Positions 59,801-64,000 of a stretch of DNA of 64,000 nucleotides are shown piece after piece. A program made the position numbers and the translations under genes. Position 1 is the first letter of the stretch, and each line of letters begins with the position of its first letter. The notes below the pieces were generated by a model. It had not been told where the DNA came from and made no database searches. It saw only the letters and a list, made by a program, of their open reading frames with translations. This DNA is from Aquatica leii (taxonomy: Eukaryota; Arthropoda; Insecta; Coleoptera; Lampyridae): the NCBI GenBank assembly GCA_035610365.1, contig CM069432.1, forward strand, positions 1,488,001 through 1,552,000, given 5' to 3'.

Positions 59801-62567
59801 ATTGTTCTCCTTCTGTATGAGGTTGTTTATCTCTATCTTTCTCTAGTTTTTCTATGTCCCATTTCTTTTTAATTTGTCTGTTTTTTAACCCATTCTTAGT
59901 TTCATTTTTGTTATAACCAGGTTGTGATCTGTTTCAACGCTATTTCCTCTATATGATCTTATATCCTCAATCATGCTCTTTCTTTTCCTTTTAATTAAAA
60001 TATGGTCTATTTGATTACTTTTATTTTTTCCAGGTATATTTTATGTAATTTTAATACTAACTCAAACAGGTTATGATTTATATTTCCGACTTACATAACT
60101 TATTCAGTTTCTACGATTTAAGAAATTTGATATTAGATTCGTTTGTTTATGTTAAAACCATTTAGAGTTTTGTTTCTTCTATATTTGCAGTACGATGAGA
60201 TAACTTCGTACAAAACTGAAACTATGTGTCATTTTATTTTTCATGTTTGTTTCTTACACTTTCTTCATAAGAATTAGTTTCTTTTTTTAAATATGTCGAC
60301 ACTACGTGTATCCTTTATAAAAATTCATTTTTTAATTAATCGGACAGTTGAATACAAGTTTTTTCTCGGAAAACAATAAGATGTGGTAATGCCTCTTGGA
60401 GCCAAGACTCAAGGTAGCTGTTGCAGGTTTTAAATGTGTTTGTGAAATAGTTAAGTAGGAAATTAAATGATTCAATTTCGTTTTGGTTAACTGATTTTAT
60501 CTTTCATCAAACACCACCAGTTTCCCGGTAAAGTTATGGATGGAAAAAATTAGGTCTTTCTATTGATTTTTCATCTTTGCTCTGTAGTAGCGGTTTGTTT
60601 CCATTTATCCAGCTTTTGATTTCATCTTTAGGTTGTGTAATATTTATACCGTTTAATTTGCTATTAATTGCAAAAAAGATTCGAATGAAATTCATAACTC
60701 TATGAATTAACGATTATTTTATTATAGATTTTTATTTATTCCTGGCGCCCTTTTGACTTTTTTTTATTTTGATTTGACTTTTATTTTTTTTGAGTTTTCC
60801 AAATAATAAATGGCAACGCTTTGTAAATAAATAAAACATTTTATTATTTTTGTTACAGCTATTATTAAAGAAGGTTCAGAAAACTTGGAGTTTTACAAAA
60901 ATCATTTGATAGTAGCTTCTGAATTTAATAAATCAAATAATGGAAGCATCATAATAAATGCACTGTACTCATATGACTCTTTAGAAAGCGCACCAATTTC
61001 TTTTTCATTAGCAATAAACGCTGCTTTAAAAACGTTTCAATCCGATGCTTTTATAGTATGTACAGGCATTCCTACAGAGAGACGTTCTAGAGGAGCTCCT
61101 ACCATAATTAACAATCGCTGGTATTTTATTTTTACTTTTGGTATGTATCAAATTTGTATTTCTATTAACATATTAACAAAGCATTATAGGGTTGTTGTGT
61201 TATTCAGGAAAATTTTCAGTTCTTTCCACGAATGAAAAAATTATCAATGTTAAACATTTACAATTATCAAGCGGTGTACACTTCTCTCTTTATTGGGTTG
61301 TGTGCTTTATCTGGGATTTGATTTTTTTTGTTGCTTTAATTGGAGTTATTTTTGTAGTAATTTTAGTATACGAGAAATACCATGACTGCACTTTTTATGG
61401 CACCAATGAATTAGGTACATTCTGTCTATGATAAACAATGTAAAAAGTAACTTTTTCTTTTATAGCTGCATTGTTCTCTATTCTAATATCTTACGCATGC
61501 AGTACTATCTCATACTCATACGCATATTGTTGTGTGTGCATTGAAACTAAAAATTTTTTAACATTTATGTCAATCAACGTTTTTCTGGGTTTTTCATTAA
61601 CACATGTTGTTATATGTTGTTCAAGAAAGATTGTTGAAACAAGTATTTTCCACAAGTTACTACAGTTACTTCCACAATATGCGCTAGCTACGTGTATTTA
61701 TCAACTTGATATAAATCTGTATTTAAAATATTTATATTTTAACAACGCTACAGTAACAATAAACAAAACCAGAAGTACATATAAACGTTAATTTAAAAGT
61801 TGATTATCTAATAGTTACTTTGTAGACATTGAATGGTCTCAAAATTATTATTATGGTCAATACGGAATACTGCCAACTATTTTAATAATGTTTTTTTCTA
61901 CTTTTTTGTACTTAGCTATTTTAACCGCTTTAGAAACGAAACTAAAAGGCAATTGGTGCAAAAAAATATCTAGTTTATTGCATAGTAAAAACTTCGAAGA
62001 ATTAAATAGAAATCAAGTACAGCAAAAACTGTAAGTTTTGTTAAACATTTACGAACAAGTAATAACTACCTTAAATTTATGCAGCACTAACCCAACTACA
62101 GGTAACGTAAAATTTAGTTTTATTCAGCTTCAAAACATTTGTTGTAGACATATTTGTATCGCAAAATATTTCAAAATCCAAAAAACACAAATATATAAAC
62201 AAATCTATCCATTTTGGCGTTAAACCAAAAGAATGTTTGGGTATTTTAGGTCCAAATGGATCTGGAAAAACTACATTTTTTCGAGTAGTAACTGGAGAAT
62301 GTTTGCCCACAACTGGCGATGCTCAAATTAGTTATGAAAATGAACTAATTTATCTTTCTTCTAACTTAAAAAAGGTATTACTTATCTCACTTTTGTAACA
62401 ATTTATAACCAAATGTCTGTAGTATTGCAGTATGTTAGGATATTGTCCACAATCAAATGGACTTATGAATAATCTAACAGGACGAGAAATGCTTTATCTT
62501 TTTGGAAAAATTCGTGGGATAGCTGGAGGAATTGATAATTTAGTTTCTCTGTGGATGTACATGCTAG
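38283..62567 (+). CDS. ABCA-subfamily transporter, gene B (3' end beyond window)
   Basis: Full-type ABC transporter, TMD1-NBD1-TMD2-NBD2, with 21 exons found: 38283-38583, 38631-38813, 43503-43747, 43891-44131, 48890-49054, 49105-49289, 49339-49582, 49630-49784, 49837-49992, 50036-50246, 50294-50552, 50603-50643, 50695-50724, 54794-54906, 55654-55864, 60859-61140, 61208-61414, 61466-61774, 61826-62101, 62148-62374, 62423-62567. Phases match at every junction; about 1,395 codons are visible. With three last exons like gene A's it would reach about 1,620 residues, usual for ABCA. The start chosen is [15 protein letters not shown], typical of ABCA N-termini. An in-frame ATG 46 codons upstream (38145) is possible. 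An in-frame TAA at 62032 may disable it or be spliced out. Confidence 0.85.
39248..40210 (-). pseudogene. BEL/Pao integrase (truncated C-terminus)
   Basis: 320 codons open on -. The zinc-binding region is H..H ([12 protein letters not shown]) with C..C ([10 protein letters not shown]). The core DDE residues are [19 protein letters not shown] and [11 protein letters not shown] (E present). The C-terminal conserved part (LTLSHFLT) is followed after about 25 residues by unrelated sequence, so the end of integrase and the linker to the LTR are deleted. The core itself looks intact. Confidence 0.88.
40874..41440 (-). pseudogene. BEL/Pao RT C-terminal / peptidase A17 region
   Basis: On -: [77 protein letters not shown]. 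These are the diagnostic conserved blocks of BEL/Pao Pol after RT. The upstream RT core is absent, because similarity stops near 41450. Confidence 0.88.
41441..43502. other. Gene B intron 2, right part
   Basis: No transposon or gene recognised. A minus ORF at 42596-42342 (84 codons, rich in S, T and R) and an RG-rich stretch near 42220-42300 have no recognisable family. A short block near 42350-42400 (ttgcaaaaaagcttcgactgaat) resembles 60670-60720 in another gene B intron. Confidence 0.35.
43503..44131 (+). CDS. Gene B exons 3-4 (TMD1)
   Basis: Exon 43503-43747 encodes [15 protein letters not shown], the usual ABCA re-entry to the membrane ('GFLPLQ'), and a helix ending [10 protein letters not shown]. 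Exon 43891-44131 encodes [17 protein letters not shown], the conserved ABCA cytosolic coupling segment, followed by two helices. Exon 2 lies 4.7 kb upstream, beyond the BEL/Pao element. Confidence 0.85.
44290..46275 (-). mobile_element. 412-like Ty3/Gypsy element, copy 3, heavily deleted
   Basis: Read on -: protease and protease-RT linker scraps at 46275-45660 (parallel to 34640-33890), then a poorly recognisable stretch, integrase core at about 44950-44530, and part of the 3' LTR at about 44530-44290 (like 35490-35600). RT and RNase H are gone. It is antisense in a gene B intron, in the same orientation as copies 1 and 2. Confidence 0.78.
44530..44950 (-). pseudogene. 412-like integrase core remnant
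   Basis: In two overlapping frames on -: [44 protein letters not shown] (second catalytic D), then a frameshift and [20 protein letters not shown] sequence. An internal deletion removes the catalytic E region. Family assignment is by the [12 protein letters not shown] block. Confidence 0.8.
46306..46390 (+). repeat. Possible hAT-like transposon end with palindrome
   Basis: CAGGCCTGTAGCTAGAGGAGGG resembles G-rich hAT-type termini in general style. It is followed by a perfect 10-bp palindrome (aaaacgggca, 46330-46339, with tgcccgtttt, 46341-46350). No matching opposite terminus or transposase was found, so the class is a guess. Confidence 0.3.
46795..47717 (+). mobile_element. Mariner element, internally deleted (923 bp)
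   Basis: Terminal inverted repeats of about 28 bp (left tcggtgtgcaactaagttcc; right, reversed, caggtgcgcaactaagttct) with TA duplications at 46793-46794 and 47718-47719. Full-length mariners are about 1.3 kb. Roughly a third of the transposase gene is missing here, and a frameshift follows. It is in sense orientation in a gene B intron, 59 bp from the foldback element. Confidence 0.93.
46967..47640 (+). pseudogene. Mariner transposase, deleted and frameshifted
   Basis: The ATG at 46967 starts [19 protein letters not shown], the usual N-terminal helix-turn-helix domain ([16 protein letters not shown]). After ALLDEDELL the sequence jumps to [18 protein letters not shown]. The linker and the first catalytic D (TGDEKW) are lost. 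The second and third acidic positions remain ([22 protein letters not shown]). A frameshift near 47480 moves the end ([13 protein letters not shown]...[14 protein letters not shown]) into another frame. It looks closest to the mauritiana/mellifera-type subfamilies. Confidence 0.92.
47801..47862. repeat. Left ~62-bp palindrome of the foldback element
   Basis: An imperfect hairpin: [ac]caacctc[ct][tc]tctaaaacaac, then aaggtcgc-t-gcgacctt at the centre, and gttgtttcaggaggaggttgg. It has more mismatches than the right-hand copy. Confidence 0.85.
48330..48605. repeat. About five copies of a ~35-bp unit inside the foldback element
   Basis: The unit ttgcatttctaattacctcc followed by tgcaacaattacaat occurs near 48335, 48390, 48450, 48480 and 48570 with variable spacers (30-90 bp) and point differences. 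Confidence 0.8.
48618..48680. repeat. Right ~63-bp near-perfect palindrome of the foldback element
   Basis: Arms ccaacctcctcctaaaacaac and gttgttttaggaggaggttgg are perfect complements. The centre ttaaggtcgcagcgactttc is nearly so. It is the inverted counterpart of 47801-47862. Confidence 0.92.
48890..50724 (+). CDS. Gene B exons 5-13 (end of TMD1, NBD1, linker)
   Basis: Nine exons with short introns. Exons 48890-49054 and 49105-49289 end TMD1 ([29 protein letters not shown]). NBD1 follows: Walker [10 protein letters not shown] (49339-49582), Q-loop VCLQEDRLF (49630-49784), signature [10 protein letters not shown] (49837-49992), and Walker [13 protein letters not shown] (50036-50246). Q is at the H-loop histidine site ([12 protein letters not shown]). 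Exon 50294-50552 is the regulatory extension ending STIEEIYIK. Two tiny exons, 50603-50643 (41 bp) and 50695-50724 (30 bp), form the linker. They are assigned by phase and GT-AG only and are less certain. Confidence 0.83.
50900..52543 (-). pseudogene. LINE RT and endonuclease C-terminus (3' part)
   Basis: On -: [19 protein letters not shown] and [12 protein letters not shown] (52516-52430, end of endonuclease); RT with [20 protein letters not shown] (about 51800-51740) and a YADDIVLVA box (about 51690-51660); then [20 protein letters not shown] (51510-51450) of the RT C-terminal region. Many stops and frameshifts. The sense strand is very purine-rich, which makes + look like a pyrimidine tract. 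Confidence 0.83.
52568..54146 (+). pseudogene. LINE 5' part: leader, coiled coil, endonuclease N-terminus (inverted)
   Basis: On +: non-coding leader to about 52930; then a charged coiled-coil region ([19 protein letters not shown], 53070-53150) matching the intact ORF at 63719; then endonuclease sequence in broken frames: [15 protein letters not shown] (53640-53690), [13 protein letters not shown] (53710-53750) and [17 protein letters not shown] (54025-54075), which holds the catalytic DFN motif. It ends at the target duplication. Confidence 0.82.
54482..54570. repeat. ~20-bp minisatellite, about 3.5 units
   Basis: Repeats of [gt]gcgttcgtg[tc]aagtttgg: gattgcgttcgtgcaagtttg, then ggtgcgttcgtgtaattttg, gttgcgttcgtgtaagtttg and a partial unit. 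It is in a gene B intron, 200 bp before an exon. Confidence 0.8.
54794..55864 (+). CDS. Gene B exons 14-15 (entry to TMD2)
   Basis: Exon 54794-54906 (113 bp) encodes [20 protein letters not shown] and the start of the first TMD2 helix. Exon 55654-55864 (211 bp) encodes [19 protein letters not shown] and extracellular sequence. They are direct counterparts of gene A 4478-4590 and 4644-4854, with the same lengths and phases. The intron between them is 747 bp here against 53 bp in gene A. Confidence 0.86.
55865..56394. other. Gene B intron, start of the 5-kb intron
   Basis: Donor gtaagt at 55865; AT-rich, with no recognised feature before the chromodomain scrap. Confidence 0.4.
56395..56592 (-). 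pseudogene. Chromodomain fragment, probably Polinton/Maverick integrase C-terminus
   Basis: On -: DILGGF, a stop (TAA), [11 protein letters not shown], then [20 protein letters not shown] and GFDETHSCI. The YLIEKVL...VKWLGFD pattern is a chromodomain. The preceding GGF(Y)..EL linker is like that between the core and chromodomain of Polinton (Maverick) integrases. No catalytic core, polymerase or capsid gene is nearby. It is cut on the right exactly where repeat family R begins. A chromo-Gypsy integrase is the alternative. Confidence 0.6.
56597..59330 (-). mobile_element. Repeat family R, copy B (LTR-retrotransposon-like, with gag-like ORF)
   Basis: The left end tgtgatgtaacccactcgcg matches copy A (10183). 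The element shows the uninterrupted sequence (gaagagcagagcgaag, 56868-56883) into which Gypsy inserted in copy A. It contains a gag-like ORF on - (57808-57425). At 58328-58343, ggttcaaatcccgaca resembles a tRNA 3' end, so on - it could be a primer-binding site. Sequence right of it, which would be the 5' LTR, shares blocks with copy A to about 58760. No second LTR was identified. The right border is approximate. Confidence 0.6.
57425..57808 (-). pseudogene. Gag-like protein fragment (coiled-coil N-terminal domain)
   Basis: 127 codons open on -. The protein is all-helical and charged ([58 protein letters not shown]). The pattern resembles the N-terminal Gag domain (DUF1759-like) of BEL/Pao-related retrotransposons, by general look and not by a diagnostic motif. 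The ORF ends without a capsid or zinc knuckle, so the element is truncated. Confidence 0.55.
59340..60050 (-). pseudogene. LINE fragment: endonuclease end and pre-RT linker
   Basis: On -: [18 protein letters not shown] and [15 protein letters not shown] (about 60015-59910), which is the end of an AP endonuclease (TDH motif). Then [19 protein letters not shown] and [19 protein letters not shown] (about 59705-59560), the basic linker before RT, as in I/R1/Jockey-type LINEs. Broken by stops; RT absent. It is a different family from 50.8-54.1 kb, since the residues differ throughout. Confidence 0.72.
60051..60858. other. Gene B intron, right end
   Basis: AT-rich. A short stretch on - around 60480-60640 translates to [20 protein letters not shown] without a recognisable family. 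Ends with acceptor tgttacag before the exon at 60859. Confidence 0.35.
60859..62567 (+). CDS. Gene B exons 16-21 (TMD2 helices, Walker A and Q-loop of NBD2)
   Basis: Exons 60859-61140, 61208-61414, 61466-61774, 61826-62101, 62148-62374 and 62423-62567 correspond one to one with gene A exons 3-8. NBD2 Walker A is GPNGSGKTT and the Q-loop is YCPQ. Exon 61826-62101 is 12 bp shorter than its counterpart and contains in-frame TAA at 62032-62034, where gene A has AAG. The remaining NBD2 exons should follow after 64000, since none is visible in 62568-64000. Confidence 0.85.
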
Positions 62568-63718
62568 GTATATAGAAGTTTTATTTGACATAAGTATAGT
62601 TATATAAACGTTGCAAACAATATTACATGGGTTGATAACACAGGCCAAATATAAGTTAAGTCTTTGACTGGGCAACACGTCTCACATCGAAGTGCCCTAA
62701 TTGGTCTCACTTTTACATTTAACGAAGGAATGAGTTTGCTTTATTAAGTTAAATTACAAAAATACAAAAATCAAAAGTATAGAGAATCAAAGCACACTAG
62801 ATAAGTATTGTGATTACAACCTAGTGTGTACGTGTGGCCATTTGATTAATCGGCATGACCAACGAAGTAATATTTGTATAAATACGAAATGCAATACTTA
62901 CAGTTGTCTATTATCCAGTAGGGGATTAGCTAATTCCGCACCAGTATGACCTAAAAGGTATTATTAAATTTGACACAAAAATGTACATACGGCGTTATCA
63001 CAAGTAAAACTTAATTTATTTCATACGATATTTGAAGTAAATGAATGCGCCGAACTTCCCTCTAATTAACTTCGCACTTGTGTAAGTATCTTTTACCATA
63101 AAGTGGTGTTCCACCCCTGGGCTTCAGCGACCTGACGCCATGTAAACGTTTCAAAAAGCAGGTGTTTTTTCAGCGTCACCGATAAGGTAACAGGTGGAAA
63201 GGTGACAACTCGCTAAAGAATTAATTTAAACCCTCAATACAAAGAAAATTTAGATATCGTGTTTTGAAGATGATTGAGTGAGGACGTGTTTAATAGTAGT
63301 GCGGAGTTTTGGGTAATTTAAAGTGATTTACAGCAATTAATTTACGGGTGCGTGGTGAGGAATGTGAAGTTGAAGAAAGGATTAGAAGTACAGTTTTAAT
63401 GTGAGTAGTAAATAAGTACATTAAAATTATGGATAAGAAGATATAGGTGGCTCAGATAACGTGTGCGAATGCGAGCGGATATCGCGGACTTGTTTAAAGG
63501 TCAAGCGCGCGCTTGTGATAACAGTGAAATACAAACTTTTATTTATATACTTTTCTAATATTTGTGGCGGGCGTTAATTAAATACAGTTAGAAAGAATCA
63601 TAGTAACAATAAATTTAAAAAATTAATGAAGAAGAAAAAAAATTAAATAAATAACTAAATTTAAAAAAAATAAATAAATAAATAATAAATAATAAGTAAT
63701 AACAAAAGGGGGAAAGGG
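62568..63718. other. Gene B intron after the Q-loop exon, and LINE leader
   Basis: Donor gtatat at 62568. No exon of the expected NBD2 type (signature or Walker B) was found here. The right part, from somewhere after about 63240, probably includes the non-coding leader of the LINE whose ORF starts at 63719. It does not match the leader of the 52.6-kb copy. Confidence 0.45.
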
Positions 63719-64000
63719 ATGAATAAAAGAGAGAGAGAGGAAGAGGAAAAAGAAAGGCAACAAATATTTGAAAGAGGAAAGAAAACAATAAGATCACCAG
63801 ACATTAAAAAGATATCGAAAGAGAGCGAAGGAAAAACCTCAAGAACAGAAGGAGGAAGGAAAGAAATGGAGGAGTTAAAAGAATTAATGAGAGAAATGAT
63901 AAAACAGATGGAAGAAAATATGCAAGGAATAAGACAAGAAATCAAAGAAATGAAAAAGGAAATGGGAGAAAAAGAAAAGAAGTGGGAGAAAGAAAAAGAG
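63719..64000 (+). CDS. LINE ORF, N-terminal coiled-coil part (runs off window)
   Basis: ATG at 63719, then 94 codons without a stop to the edge. The protein is extremely charged and helical ([56 protein letters not shown]), with clear coiled-coil character. It matches the decayed 52930-53160 region, where the same sequence leads into a LINE endonuclease, so this is a second and better preserved copy. It is in sense orientation in a gene B intron. Whether the rest is intact cannot be seen. Confidence 0.8.
   Translation, partial: MNKREREEEEKERQQIFERGKKTIRSPDIKKISKESEGKTSRTEGGRKEMEELKELMREMIKQMEENMQGIRQEIKEMKKEMGEKEKKWEKEKE

Overview
The window looks like nuclear DNA of an insect: AT-rich, full of transposable elements, with spliceosomal introns. 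A beetle is my guess, from overall character only. It holds two host genes, both on the + strand. They are tandem paralogues of a subfamily-A (ABCA) full ABC transporter. Almost everything else is mobile DNA sitting in their introns and between them.

Gene A covers 4478-31292. Only its 3' half is here: eleven exons coding the second membrane domain and second nucleotide-binding domain (TMD2+NBD2), ending in a stop at 31290-31292. Its 5' half must lie upstream of base 1. Gene B starts at 38283 and still lacks the end of NBD2 at the right edge. Twenty-one exons can be traced (TMD1, NBD1, TMD2, first part of NBD2), about 1,395 codons. Where the genes can be aligned, exon lengths match almost exactly: A 113/211/285/207/309/288/227/145, B 113/211/282/207/309/276/227/145. 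They therefore come from a tandem duplication. Short introns are 46-67 bp; long ones (up to 17 kb) are long because of transposon insertions. Both paralogues have glutamine for the H-loop histidine wherever the H-loop is visible, and gene B has an in-frame TAA at 62032.

Left to right: a dead Helitron (1-3217, probably in a gene A intron); a Ty3/Gypsy fragment of the '412-like' family (3310-4269); gene A exons 1-2; a Copia element with a perfect 5-bp target duplication (5422-9609); a nearly intact Ty3/Gypsy element with 1.93-kb LTRs (10359-19517), inserted inside an older repeat (family R); gene A exons 3-8; a CR1/Jockey-like LINE (about 23.86-27.1 kb), a Penelope fragment, a second Copia remnant and a TA-flanked MITE; gene A exons 9-11.

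The intergenic stretch (31.3-38.3 kb) holds a second 412-like copy split by a solo LTR and a Penelope RT remnant. Gene B introns contain a BEL/Pao element (38.9-41.4 kb), a third 412-like copy (44.3-46.3 kb), a deleted mariner (46795-47717), a foldback element made of nested palindromes (47777-48702), a LINE with a twin-priming inversion (50793-54146), a Polinton-type chromodomain scrap, a second family R copy carrying a gag-like ORF (56597 to about 59.3 kb), another LINE fragment, and the start of an open LINE ORF running off the right edge (63719-64000).

Most retroelements lie antisense to the ABCA genes. I saw no rRNA, intact tRNA, CRISPR array or bacterial-type operon. Exon borders were set by eye from GT/AG sites, reading phase and comparison of the two paralogues.
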